This document shows, in pieces, positions 50,071 through 59,287 of a stretch of DNA of 64,000 nt (position 1 is its first letter; each line of letters opens with the position of its first letter). The stretch is from the NCBI GenBank assembly GCA_002238785.1, contig MPNA01000001.1, forward strand, positions 62,001 through 126,000, written 5' to 3'. Under the pieces are notes generated by a model. That model had not been told where the DNA came from, made no database searches, and worked only from the letters and a program-made list of their open reading frames with translations. The DNA is from a bacterium OM1 bin76. Its GTDB lineage: Bacteria; Actinomycetota; Acidimicrobiia; Spongiisociales; ZC4RG35. Made by a program: the position numbers and the translations under genes.

Positions 50071-51143
50071 TTTCTCCTGGAGGAGGCGCTGGGAATATCG
50101 AAGACGATCCCGGAGCCGGGGGAACTGGAACTCATCCCCGAAGACCTGCCAGGCTTGGGTGCGGCGGTCGGCCGCCGGGCCGGAATGCGGTCGAATCCCG
50201 CCGCTATCACAGTGACCTGCATTTCCTCGCCCAAGGCATCGTTGATAATCGCCCCGAAAATGATATTGGCTTCATCGGAGGCCAGTTCGGTGATGGTCTC
50301 TGCGGCCAGATACGCCTCATGAAGGGTCATTTCCCGCGACCCCGCCACCGACAGCAGTATTCCGGAGGCGCCGTCCATGCTGATCTCAAGCAGCGGGCTG
50401 GAGATCGCCCGCTTGGCAGACTGCAGGGCACGGTCCTCGCCGCGAGCCTTCCCCACGCCCAGCACGGCCGAGCCGCCGTCGGCCATTACCGTCTTGACGT
50501 CGGCGAAGTCCACATTGATCAGACCGGTGGTGTTGATCAAGTTGGTGATGCCGGCCACACCATCCATCAACACCTCATCGGCCATCCTGAAGGTCTCGTT
50601 GATGGGCGCCGAGGGATCAGCCACCTCCAGCAACCGATCATTGGGAACCACCACCAGGGTATCCACCTGCTCTCGCAGTTCGCTGATGCCCTTTTCCGCT
50701 ACGGCCGACCGAACCCGACCCTCGAAACCGAACGGTCGGGTGACAATGCCCACCGTCAGAGCGCCAAGGTTTCTGGCAACCTCCGCCACCACCGGCGCCG
50801 CACCGGTGCCGGTGCCGCCTCCCTCTCCGCATGTGACGAACACCATGTCGGCCCCCCGCAAGATGTCTTCCAGTTCGTCACGATGGGCGTCCGCCGCCTT
50901 GCGGCCCACTTCCGGATTGGCCCCCGCGCCCAAACCCTTCGTCAACTCCCCTCCGATCTCGAGTTTGACCATGGCGTCAGATGCCATGAGAGACTGGGCA
51001 TCGGTGTTCAATACCACAAATTCCACCCCCTGCAAACCTGATTCAATCATGCGATTGACGGCGTTAACCCCCGCTCCTCCCACGCCTATCACTTTCAAAA
51101 CCGCCACGTACGCGCTTGCCGGTTCCCAGATGATGTCCTGCAT
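50067..51143 (-). CDS. ftsZ: Cell division GTPase FtsZ
   Basis: 358 residues. Tubulin signature GGGTGTGAAPV preceded by IGVGGAGVNAVNRM; nucleotide-binding and T7-loop region NVDFADVKTVM present. C-terminal linker is short and ends in IVFDIPSASSRRK, a weak version of the C-terminal peptide that binds SepF and other partners. Strong Shine-Dalgarno AGGGGG before the ATG; the AT-rich promoter is at 51190-51216. Confidence 0.97.
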   Translation of the reverse strand: MQDIIWEPASAYVAVLKVIGVGGAGVNAVNRMIESGLQGVEFVVLNTDAQSLMASDAMVKLEIGGELTKGLGAGANPEVGRKAADAHRDELEDILRGADMVFVTCGEGGGTGTGAAPVVAEVARNLGALTVGIVTRPFGFEGRVRSAVAEKGISELREQVDTLVVVPNDRLLEVADPSAPINETFRMADEVLMDGVAGITNLINTTGLINVDFADVKTVMADGGSAVLGVGKARGEDRALQSAKRAISSPLLEISMDGASGILLSVAGSREMTLHEAYLAAETITELASDEANIIFGAIINDALGEEMQVTVIAAGFDRIPARRPTAAPKPGRSSGMSSSSPGSGIVFDIPSASSRRK

Positions 51144-51177
51144 CAGAATTGCCCCCTTTAGAAGGAATTATTGAGGT

Positions 51178-51245
51178 TCAACTAGAAGGTTTATAGATAA
51201 AAGACAAAAATGTCAAATCGAGACAATAATTCTCAACTAGAAGGT
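51178..51245. repeat. Pair of 13-bp direct repeats flanking the ftsZ promoter
   Basis: TCAACTAGAAGGT occurs at 51178-51190 and again at 51233-51245, exactly 55 bases apart; both are preceded by related A/T-rich sequence (AATTATTGAGG and CAATAATTC). The second copy includes the ftsQ stop codon; the ftsZ promoter lies between them. Confidence 0.7.
51190..51216 (-). promoter_or_regulatory. Promoter of ftsZ
   Basis: TTGACA (51216-51211) and TATAAA (51195-51190), 15 bases apart, in an AT-rich island, upstream of ftsZ by about 46 bases. Consensus -35; spacing short for sigma-70, so the -10 may be shifted by 2 bases (TAAACC). Confidence 0.55.
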
Positions 51246-52402
51246 AAGGGTAGCACTATCTCCGTGTTGATGCCCTTGTACACCGCCGGTCTCAGCGGGG
51301 AGAACAGGTTTATCACTGAACCTGGATCAGTGTGATGGTCGATAAGCACCCCAAGCACCCTGGCTTTCTCGTCCAGATCAGTGGCTCTCCCCAGTCTTAC
51401 AATCCGCCCCGCCACCTCGGCGGTCACCTGCGGGCCGTGGACTTCCAGCACCGTGCTGATCAGCAAGTCCGGTCTCAGGTGTTCCAGGAAACCCAACGTT
51501 GTCTCCAGGCTCGGGTGGGTTAGATCCAGGGGAGCGCTGGCGAGGCCGGTGACATGCGGCATGGGTTCCTCCATATCCACCTCGAGCACCACTGCATCCG
51601 CCGACACCGCCTTCCATCCCTCGCCGGTGAGGACCCACGCCACCGGATAGCGCTCTGTGATGTCGATCCGGACAGTTCCGGGCCACTCCTTTTGGATCTC
51701 CACCTCTGTCACCCAGGGGTCGGCCAGCAACCCTTGCCGGAGGGAGTCCTCGTCGACCGAGAGCATCGGCACACCCTCGACCACCTCCTTACCCTCCAGG
51801 TATTCCACCGCTGATGAAAAAGTCTGGCCGGTAACCATCACCCTACGCACCGCCAGATAGGGAGAGTGGAACAGCCAGATGCCAAGGCCCAGGGTGGCCA
51901 GTATCGCCAGCAACCAGACCGCCCGCTGCACAGCCTTGCGCTCCTCTTTCTCCTTGACTTCGCGGGCTCGCTCTTCGAGGCGAGGATCCATCTCGGTCCT
52001 GGTCGCAGATGCCCTCTTCCGCTTGGACGAAGGGAAGGGACTGCGGTTCCCTTTCTTGGTCCTGCCTTCCTGTGGGGACTCCGAATCCTTCTTCCGCCAC
52101 CGAAACCGGCGCCCCTTGGGACTCTTGCCCTTGGAAGGTCCTCGGACATTTGCAGTTCTGCCCGGAGGGGGGGCCTGTGAAGGTGCGTTCGATTCCCACC
52201 GGGATTCGCCTGTGCCGGCTTTTGTGGAATCGGGCCGGGCGAAGTTGAGGACGGGGGAACCTCCCCCCGGTTGGCTATCGCCGCGTACCGGGACCCTGAC
52301 GATCGTCGGCTCCGGAGCACCGGATGAGGGAGGGCCGGTGCGTCTTTTCCGTCGCCAGATCGGCCTCTTCTTCCCCGCAGTCTTGGTCCTCCTCTTATTC
52401 AC
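51233..52402 (-). CDS. ftsQ: Cell division protein FtsQ with long cytoplasmic tail
   Basis: 389 residues. First 170 residues are Arg/Lys/Pro/Ser-rich and look disordered, then one membrane helix (AVWLLAILATLGLGIWLF), then the POTRA domain (YLAVRRVMVTGQTFSS...) and the beta domain. FtsQ links FtsB/L to the divisome. Long basic N-terminal tails occur in actinobacterial FtsQ. Start overlaps murB by 4 bases. Confidence 0.9.
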   Translation of the reverse strand: MNKRRTKTAGKKRPIWRRKRRTGPPSSGAPEPTIVRVPVRGDSQPGGGSPVLNFARPDSTKAGTGESRWESNAPSQAPPPGRTANVRGPSKGKSPKGRRFRWRKKDSESPQEGRTKKGNRSPFPSSKRKRASATRTEMDPRLEERAREVKEKEERKAVQRAVWLLAILATLGLGIWLFHSPYLAVRRVMVTGQTFSSAVEYLEGKEVVEGVPMLSVDEDSLRQGLLADPWVTEVEIQKEWPGTVRIDITERYPVAWVLTGEGWKAVSADAVVLEVDMEEPMPHVTGLASAPLDLTHPSLETTLGFLEHLRPDLLISTVLEVHGPQVTAEVAGRIVRLGRATDLDEKARVLGVLIDHHTDPGSVINLFSPLRPAVYKGINTEIVLPLPSS

Positions 52403-53316
52403 ACCACCACCCCTTCGTTGGAGAAGCCGACAAACCTGATCTCAGGCTCCAGGTCGATGCCGGTGGCGTCGCGAACCAGTCGACGAACTCTCTCGACCAA
52501 CTGGCGAACATCCTGTGACGTGGCGCCTCTCTCGGCCACGAAGAAGTTGGCGTGCTTCTCGGAAACCCGGACCTTGCCTACCCGCAAACCCTTGAGACCC
52601 CGATCGTCTATGAGCCGGCCTGCCGCATCGCCTGGAGGATTCTTGAACACGCTCCCCGCATTGAGGGTGCCTCCCGGCTGATGGAGGCGCCGCCATCTTG
52701 TGATCTCTCGCATCCGCTCCAACCCCACCGACTGCTCCCCCCTGCTGAAGCCGAACCACGCCCTGGTCACCACCTGCGAGGGTTGCACCTCCGAGGCACG
52801 GTATCGAAGGTGTAGTGCCGCCGGGGACATCATCTGCAAATGCCCGGCGGGCAGATCAAAGATCTCCACCTCTTCCAGCACATCCACCATCTCCTTGCCG
52901 TGGCACCCGGCGTTCTGGTAGACCCCTCCACCGACGGTTCCCGGAATACCCACCATGAATTCCAATCCCAACCGGCCCTCACCCACCGCCGAGCGGGCCA
53001 GACGGGGAAGACCCACTCCTGCGCCGGATTCAATGCGGAGGGCGTGGTGCCGAATGGAGAGAAACTCCCCCACCAGCCTGATCACCAGTCCCCGGTAGCC
53101 CCTATCTGCCACGATCACGTTGCTTCCCTTGCCCAGAACCAATACGTCCGACTCGCCGACTCCCGCCCAAGCCTCCCCCAGCCTGGCGAGATCGGCGTAA
53201 CTGCGGACTTCTGCGTACCACCGGGCTGCTCCTCCCAGTTTGTAGGTGGTCAAGGCATCCAGGCGCACATTCCTGCGGACCAGTCCCTGATCCACCAACC
53301 GGGCCCAATCGCTCAT
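52399..53316 (-). CDS. murB: UDP-N-acetylenolpyruvoylglucosamine reductase MurB
   Basis: 305 residues. FAD-binding LGKGSNVIVADRGYRGLVI, active-site YQNAGCHGKEM (Ser/Cys region), and C-terminal GSVFKNPPGDAAGRLID with KVRVSEKHANFFVA. NADPH-dependent reduction to UDP-MurNAc. Type I features (GSVFKNP). Usual place between murC and ftsQ. Confidence 0.96.
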   Translation of the reverse strand: MSDWARLVDQGLVRRNVRLDALTTYKLGGAARWYAEVRSYADLARLGEAWAGVGESDVLVLGKGSNVIVADRGYRGLVIRLVGEFLSIRHHALRIESGAGVGLPRLARSAVGEGRLGLEFMVGIPGTVGGGVYQNAGCHGKEMVDVLEEVEIFDLPAGHLQMMSPAALHLRYRASEVQPSQVVTRAWFGFSRGEQSVGLERMREITRWRRLHQPGGTLNAGSVFKNPPGDAAGRLIDDRGLKGLRVGKVRVSEKHANFFVAERGATSQDVRQLVERVRRLVRDATGIDLEPEIRFVGFSNEGVVV

Positions 53317-54698
53317 CGCCCTCGCTCCCGCTCTGCCAGGAGGGCCAGCAGTTCGGTGGGAACCATGGTGATGTCGCCTGCCCCCATGCTCACCACCAGG
53401 TCGCCCTCCCTCAACTGCGGGGCCACCCGTTCGGCCACCTCGGATCGATGCGGAAAGTATTGGACCGCCCTACCGCCGGAACGTCGGGCGGCGGCAGCCA
53501 CCAGTTCTCCGCTGACACCCGGCTGCGGTTCCTCTCGGGCGCCGTACACATCGGTGACCACTATCCGATCAGCCAGGGACAGTGCTGCACCTAGCCCGGT
53601 GAACATCTGGGCCGTACGAGAGTAGAGGTGCGGTTGGAAGATGGCCCAGAGGCGCCGACCACCGGCCGCCCTGGCAGCCCGCATAGTCGCAGCGATCTCG
53701 GAGGGGTGATGGGCATAGTCGTCGATAATGGTCACGCCCCCCACCTCTCCCCGGTGTTCGTAGCGACGCCGGACCCCCCGATAGCGGGCAATCCCCCGCA
53801 CCGCCCGGTCCAGGTCCAAACCCATCTCACCACACAATGCCAGTGCCCCGGCGGCATTGCGAGCCATGTGAACTCCGGGAAAGGGAACCTCAACCTGCCA
53901 GGATGACCCCTCCCTGACCAGGCGAAACGAGACCCGGCCGACTCCTTCCGAGATTTCGGTGATTCTCCAGTGAGCGTCCTCAGACAGCCCGAAGCCCATG
54001 GCGTCCGCCCTGCCCGCCACTCGCCGAGCCCCGGGATCATCGATCCCCGCCAGCACCGGTCCGTCCACCCTCCTGGCAACTCGTACGAAGCTCGACTCCA
54101 GATTGTCCACATTCTCGAAGTGCTCGAGGTGCTCGGCCTCCACATTGTTGACAACCAGGCCCTTCAGATTGATCTCTTCGAAAGTGCGAAACGCTTCGTC
54201 GACTTCCAGGACCATCCACGGATCCGACCCCCGACCGGCGTTGGTACCCAAACCGAGGACGTGCTCACCCACGACAAAGCTGGGATTCTGTCCGGCCGCC
54301 CGAGCGGCTTCCAGCAGCATCGCCGTGGAGGAGGTCTTGCCGTGAGTACCGGTGGGACCGACCGTGGTTATCTCCGCACTCATAGCTTCCAGCAGCCGGG
54401 GACGCTTCCACACCGTCACTCCCAGTCGGCGGGCAGCCTGCACCTCGGGATCCTGCTCCGGCACCGCGGAGGAGGTCACCACCAGATCGGTGTCTTCGGA
54501 GATTCCATCAGGTCGGTGACCGGGCCAGACCTCGACGCCGATCTCGGAGAGAGCGTCCAAGCGGGAAGACTGACGGATGTCCGATCCCGTCACGATCTTG
54601 TCCGATTCTGCCAGGAGTTTCGCCAAACCGCTCATACCCGCTCCACCCACTCCCACCACGTGGATCCTGATCCTTCCGCCCAGGTCAAACACCGGCAC
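53313..54698 (-). CDS. murC: UDP-N-acetylmuramate-L-alanine ligase MurC
   Basis: 461 residues. Rossmann start HVVGVGGAGMSGLAKLLAE, ATP-loop VGPTGTHGKTSSTAMLLEAA, and C-terminal domain with DDYAHHPSEIAATMRAAR and FQPHLYSRTAQM, standard for MurC. Adds L-Ala to UDP-MurNAc. Overlaps murG by 14 bases. Confidence 0.97.
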   Translation of the reverse strand: MPVFDLGGRIRIHVVGVGGAGMSGLAKLLAESDKIVTGSDIRQSSRLDALSEIGVEVWPGHRPDGISEDTDLVVTSSAVPEQDPEVQAARRLGVTVWKRPRLLEAMSAEITTVGPTGTHGKTSSTAMLLEAARAAGQNPSFVVGEHVLGLGTNAGRGSDPWMVLEVDEAFRTFEEINLKGLVVNNVEAEHLEHFENVDNLESSFVRVARRVDGPVLAGIDDPGARRVAGRADAMGFGLSEDAHWRITEISEGVGRVSFRLVREGSSWQVEVPFPGVHMARNAAGALALCGEMGLDLDRAVRGIARYRGVRRRYEHRGEVGGVTIIDDYAHHPSEIAATMRAARAAGGRRLWAIFQPHLYSRTAQMFTGLGAALSLADRIVVTDVYGAREEPQPGVSGELVAAAARRSGGRAVQYFPHRSEVAERVAPQLREGDLVVSMGAGDITMVPTELLALLAERERGR

Positions 54699-55764
54699 AC
54701 CTCATTTCTGCGGCTATCTGCTGCGCTGCCAGGGGGCGAGCCATGGCCATCGCGGCAGCAGCCATGGATTCCCGGCGATCCCGGTCGGACAGAAGCTCTC
54801 TTACCACCGGTCCCAAATCCGTCAGGTCGGCTTCATTCAACTTCACCGCCGCTCCTGCATCATCCAAGGCGGAGGCGTTGGCATCCTGGTGGCTCGCTGA
54901 TCCGAACTCCCCGGGCACCAGCACCGATGACAGGCCGACTGCGGTCAATTCGGCCACCCCACCTCCAGCGCGGGCCACCACTAGGTCGCACGCCGAATAG
55001 AACAGATCCATGCGCTCTTCAAAGCCCACCACCCGCCACTTATAAGGACTGGCGGACGCCTGCTCCGACATTTCTTCGAAATGGGCTGCGCCAGTCAGGT
55101 GAACAATCTGAACAGGGTCCGCATCCCAGTCCGCCAGCATCTGCCGCACGCCGGTGTTGATGGCCGCCGCCCCCAGGCTGCCTCCCATGACACCCAGCAC
55201 CGGGACACCGGCTACAAGCCGGTAATGCCGATGGGCTTGCTCCCGCATTGCGGCCCTGTCAACATCGGCGATCCCGGCCCTGATGGGGTTGCCCACCCAT
55301 TCGGCCCGCTTCAGGCCCGAGGTGTTGGGAAATGATGCGAAGCTGCGGGTGGCCCATCGCTCCATCATTCGATTGGCCAGCCCGGCCACCGCGTTCTGCT
55401 CGGAGAGAAAGAAGGGTATCCCCTGGGACCGGGCGGCCCACCCGGCGGGGGCGGTCACATAGCCTCCGGTGGCCAGCAGGACCGTGACGCCGCGCTCTGC
55501 CAAGGCTCGGCGTATATACCGGATCGCCTTGGAGACCTTCTGGGGAATGGTGAGGTTACGAACGGTGATCCGCCGAGCCAGTCCCTGCAGAGGAACCGAC
55601 AGGAGGCGGTATCCGGCGGCCGGCACGGCCTCGGCCTCCAGGCGGTCTCCGCCGATGAACAGCACCTCTTCGGGCCCAACACCCTGGGAGACCAGGGCCT
55701 CGGCCACCGCAAGGCCTGGATAGACGTGTCCTGCCGTTCCCGCCGCAGCGATAGCGAAGGTCAT
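54685..55764 (-). CDS. murG: Lipid II glycosyltransferase MurG
   Basis: 359 residues, GT-B fold. GTAGHVYPGLAVAEALV (glycine-rich lipid-binding loop), GGYVTAPAGWAARSQGIPFFLSEQN, MGGSLGAAAIN and the UDP-GlcNAc site ARAGGGVAELTAVGLSSVLVP. Transfers GlcNAc to lipid I. Confidence 0.97.
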   Translation of the reverse strand: MTFAIAAAGTAGHVYPGLAVAEALVSQGVGPEEVLFIGGDRLEAEAVPAAGYRLLSVPLQGLARRITVRNLTIPQKVSKAIRYIRRALAERGVTVLLATGGYVTAPAGWAARSQGIPFFLSEQNAVAGLANRMMERWATRSFASFPNTSGLKRAEWVGNPIRAGIADVDRAAMREQAHRHYRLVAGVPVLGVMGGSLGAAAINTGVRQMLADWDADPVQIVHLTGAAHFEEMSEQASASPYKWRVVGFEERMDLFYSACDLVVARAGGGVAELTAVGLSSVLVPGEFGSASHQDANASALDDAGAAVKLNEADLTDLGPVVRELLSDRDRRESMAAAAMAMARPLAAQQIAAEMRCAGV

Positions 55765-56933
55765 TTTCGCATCCTAACGGGATTGCCTCCCTGGCGCGCC
55801 ACATTGAGGAGCACTCCAAGGGCGCCCATGTTCACCACCAGAGAAGACACACCGTAGGAGATGAAGGGAAGGGTGATTCCGGTGATCGGCATCCAACCCA
55901 GCACTCCCCCCACATTGATCAACCCTTGAAATCCCAGCCAGGCGGTGATCCCTGCTGCCATCATCTGGCCGAAGTGGTCGGGAGCCCTCCTGGCCACCAT
56001 CCACCCCAGCACCACCAGCACCACGAACAGGGTGATCACGAACAGTCCCCCCACCAACCCGATCTCCTCACCGATGATTGCGAAAATGAAGTCGGTGTGA
56101 GCGTTGGGAAGGTAGAACCAGCGAGCCCGGCTGTTACCGGGCCCCACACCCCATAACCCTCCGGTACCCAGCGCGACCCACGACTGGATCAACTGGTATC
56201 CGGTGTCGGCCGCGTCTCCCCACGGATCCAGAAATCCCCTGAGCCGGTCCAGGCGATAGGGCGCCATCACTGCCAAGAGGATGCCGCCGATCAATCCCGC
56301 CACTGCGGATCCCGCCATGTAGCGAGGCGGCGCCCCGCCCACCCACAGCACCATGAACGCGCAGATGGCGATCAGAACGGTGGTACCGAAGTCCGGTTGC
56401 ATGAGCAGCAACAGGCCGACGCTTCCCACCACCAGCAACAAGGCGGAGGCGTAGCTCTTGACGTCGTCGAAGACCCCCGAGCCCCGGGTAATGAGAGAAG
56501 CCATCAACACGATCACCGCGAACTTGGCCAACTCGGACGGCTCGAAACCCACCGGGCCAAACCTCAACCACCGCGCACTCCCTCCTACCCGCACTCCGAA
56601 CAACAAGACCATGAAAAGCAGCAAAAGCGCCCCTCCGAACAGCACGTTGGCGTAGCGCTGGTACAACTGATAGGGGACTCGGGAAGTGGCAGCCAGGACC
56701 AACGTCCCCAGTCCTACACCCAGCAACTGCCTCATGAAGAAGTGGTACTGGCCGTATTCCCAGTTGATACCCACGGTCGAGGAAGCCGAGATGGTGGCGC
56801 CCAACCCGATGACCACCAGGGTGAAGACCACCGTTCCGAAAAGCAGGATGATCTGAGTGTTGGTGCGGTAACGGGTCGCGGTCTGGATCCGTTCCGTCCT
56901 GGCGCGGTAGATGGTGGTGATGTTCGTAGCCAT
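55761..56933 (-). CDS. ftsW: SEDS glycosyltransferase FtsW
   Basis: 390 residues, about ten membrane segments. Family signatures: RWLRFGPVGFEPSELAKFAVI, LLLMQPDFGTTVLIA, NAHTDFIFAIIGEEIGLVGG and MPITGITLPFISYGVSSLV. Septal peptidoglycan polymerase partner of FtsI. Standard place between murD and murG. Confidence 0.97.
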   Translation of the reverse strand: MATNITTIYRARTERIQTATRYRTNTQIILLFGTVVFTLVVIGLGATISASSTVGINWEYGQYHFFMRQLLGVGLGTLVLAATSRVPYQLYQRYANVLFGGALLLLFMVLLFGVRVGGSARWLRFGPVGFEPSELAKFAVIVLMASLITRGSGVFDDVKSYASALLLVVGSVGLLLLMQPDFGTTVLIAICAFMVLWVGGAPPRYMAGSAVAGLIGGILLAVMAPYRLDRLRGFLDPWGDAADTGYQLIQSWVALGTGGLWGVGPGNSRARWFYLPNAHTDFIFAIIGEEIGLVGGLFVITLFVVLVVLGWMVARRAPDHFGQMMAAGITAWLGFQGLINVGGVLGWMPITGITLPFISYGVSSLVVNMGALGVLLNVARQGGNPVRMRK

Positions 56934-58241
56934 TTAAGTCCTTTCCCGACTGCGGGACAGATCGGAGACGATCCGCCCGAATTGCTCGCCGCGGGCCTGA
57001 TAGGAATCGAACTGATCAAAGGAGGCACAACCGGGGGCCAGCAGCACTACGTCTTGGGGGCCGGCCAATCCCAAGGCCGTCTCCACCGCTTCGGACAGGG
57101 TCGGGGCGGGAGTCACCCGCCCCGGCGGCCCGGATTCCACCAGTTGCTGGGAAGCCGTTCCTATGGCAACCACTGCCTTGACCGCAGCGGCGGTGGTCAG
57201 GGGAGACAGGTCCAGTCCCTTGTTGAGTCCCCCGGCAATGAGCACCACCGATGAGAAGGAATTGATGGACGCCAGAGCCGCATGCGGATTGGTGGCCTTG
57301 GAGTCGTCGACGAACCGCACTCCCCTGATCTCCCCCACCACACGACGACGATGCGGCCCGGGGCTGAAGCTTCGGATGGCCTCCTCTATAGCTGCTCCGC
57401 CCGCTCCCCATCGTCGGGCGGCGGCCGCCGCGATCAACAGATCCGACAGGTAGGAGGAGTCGGTCACGGCCAACTCGTCTATGGGGATCCGAACCCCGCC
57501 CGCCAGCAGATCACCACCGTCCACTCCCCCCTCGGAGGTGCTCGACAACGCTGACACCTGCACCAACCGGCTTGGCGCCCCCCGTGCCGCCCGGCGGGCG
57601 CCGGGATCGGCGCCATTGCAGATCAAAGTGTCAACTTCGGTCTGGGAGAGGTGTATGCGGGCTTTGGCGGCCAGATAGCGTTCCTGGGTGCCGTGCCAGT
57701 CGAGGTGATCGGATGCCACGTTGATGATCACCGCGGTGCGGGGAGAGAGCGTCTCGGTGAACCGCAACTGGAAACTAGAGAGTTCCACCACGGCCAGGTC
57801 ATAGTCTTTTCCAACCAGATCGGAGAGAGGATCCCCTATGTTGCCCACCACAGGAACATTCATTCCGGAAAGGGCCAGCATCCTTCCTACCAACAAAGCC
57901 ACCGTTGTCTTGCCGTTGGTACCGGTTATGGCAATCATCTCGGCGCCCAGTTCCCGACCGGCCAACTCCACCTCGCTCCAGACCGGCATTCCCGCTCCCA
58001 GGGCGTCCTGAATCGGTCGAGATCCCTCCGGGAACCCCGGGCTGGTAACCACCAAGTCACAGTCTTTGACGAACTCTTTCCTCCACTGGCCGGTGACCGC
58101 CGACCATTGCGGCGTCCCGTTGTGGGAGGTCACTGCCTCGGGCCGGGCGTCGTACACCCTGACCTTCCAGCCCAGTCGGGCGCCAATCCGTGCCGCCGCC
58201 CGCCCGGAGACGCCTGCTCCCAGGACCAGACACCGCTTCAC
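56934..58241 (-). CDS. murD: UDP-MurNAc-L-Ala-D-Glu ligase MurD
   Basis: 435 residues. Rossmann start RCLVLGAGVSGRAAARI, ATP-loop AITGTNGKTTVALLV, VVELSSFQLRFTE, ASDHLDWHGTQERYLAAK and FVDDSKATNPHAALASI, all MurD motifs. The start is GTG at 58241 overlapping the mraY stop (GTGA); the open frame upstream is a shadow of mraY. Confidence 0.97.
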   Translation of the reverse strand: MKRCLVLGAGVSGRAAARIGARLGWKVRVYDARPEAVTSHNGTPQWSAVTGQWRKEFVKDCDLVVTSPGFPEGSRPIQDALGAGMPVWSEVELAGRELGAEMIAITGTNGKTTVALLVGRMLALSGMNVPVVGNIGDPLSDLVGKDYDLAVVELSSFQLRFTETLSPRTAVIINVASDHLDWHGTQERYLAAKARIHLSQTEVDTLICNGADPGARRAARGAPSRLVQVSALSSTSEGGVDGGDLLAGGVRIPIDELAVTDSSYLSDLLIAAAAARRWGAGGAAIEEAIRSFSPGPHRRRVVGEIRGVRFVDDSKATNPHAALASINSFSSVVLIAGGLNKGLDLSPLTTAAAVKAVVAIGTASQQLVESGPPGRVTPAPTLSEAVETALGLAGPQDVVLLAPGCASFDQFDSYQARGEQFGRIVSDLSRSRERT

Positions 58242-59287
58242 AGCAATCCCTCCAGAGCCAGGAAATCGGCGTAGAACATGCCCAATCCCAAGGACACCCC
58301 CAACCCGGCCATGATCCAGAAGCGGATCACCACCGTTGGCTCTTCCCACCCCGCCAGGCTGAAGTGGTGATGGAAGGGAGCCATGCGGAACACCCGCCGA
58401 CCCGTGGTCCGGAAACTGAGCACCTGGATGATCACCGACAGCGTCTCCGCCACGTACAGCCCTCCGATAACCATCAGGAGCAGTTGGGTATTGGTCAATA
58501 CCGCCACCGCGGCCAGCAGGCCTCCGATGGCATGGGAGCCGACATCCCCCATGATTAGATGAGCGGGAGGGGCGTTCCACCACAAGAACCCCAACAGTGC
58601 CCCGACCATCGCCGCCGAGATGGTGGCCAGGGCCAATGGATCCACAGCCATATAGATGTCGGAGTGGCGAACCTGCCAGAAGGCGATGACCACGTAGGCG
58701 CCGAACATCAGCACCGCCGATCCGCCCGCCAGCCCGTCCATCCCGTCCGCCAGATTGGCTCCGTTGGCCGCTCCGGTGAGCATCACCAGGACCAGCACGG
58801 TGAACAGGGCGCCCAGTTCGATGCCCAACGGCCGGGTAAAGGACAACTCGGTGATCACCCCGGCTCTGCCGGCGCCCCACGCGAACAGGGCTGCCACCAG
58901 TATCTGTCCACCGAACTTGGCTGCCTTGCCCAACCCCAGCGAGCGGCGTCGTCGGGTCTTGACCAGGTCATCGAAGAAGCCGATGGCAGCCATTCCCACC
59001 AGAGCGACCAAGCACAGGATCCCCCCGATGGGAAGGGGCCTGAAGGACAACGACAAACCGTCGGTGAGATCGAAGCGGACGTAGGTGAGCAGGTAAGCGG
59101 CAACTGCTGCGGTTACGAAGATGATCCCTCCCATGGTGGGGGTGCCCAGTTTGTGACCGTGGGCCCCCTGAATCTCCTCTTGAATGAAGTCCCCGATCTT
59201 GAGACGGCGCAGCACCTTGATCCCATAGAAGGTGAGCATCAGGGAGAGGACAAAGCCCACCGACGAACCCACCAGGAGGCTGATCAT
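58238..59287 (-). CDS. mraY: Phospho-MurNAc-pentapeptide transferase MraY
   Basis: 349 residues, ten membrane segments. Catalytic Asp motifs GFFDDLVKTRRRRSLGL and NLADGMDGLAGG, and the HHHFSLAGWEEPTVV region near the end (HHH motif) are present. Makes lipid I at the membrane. It directly follows murE; the murF gene usually found between them is missing. Confidence 0.97.
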   Translation of the reverse strand: MISLLVGSSVGFVLSLMLTFYGIKVLRRLKIGDFIQEEIQGAHGHKLGTPTMGGIIFVTAAVAAYLLTYVRFDLTDGLSLSFRPLPIGGILCLVALVGMAAIGFFDDLVKTRRRRSLGLGKAAKFGGQILVAALFAWGAGRAGVITELSFTRPLGIELGALFTVLVLVMLTGAANGANLADGMDGLAGGSAVLMFGAYVVIAFWQVRHSDIYMAVDPLALATISAAMVGALLGFLWWNAPPAHLIMGDVGSHAIGGLLAAVAVLTNTQLLLMVIGGLYVAETLSVIIQVLSFRTTGRRVFRMAPFHHHFSLAGWEEPTVVIRFWIMAGLGVSLGLGMFYADFLALEGLL

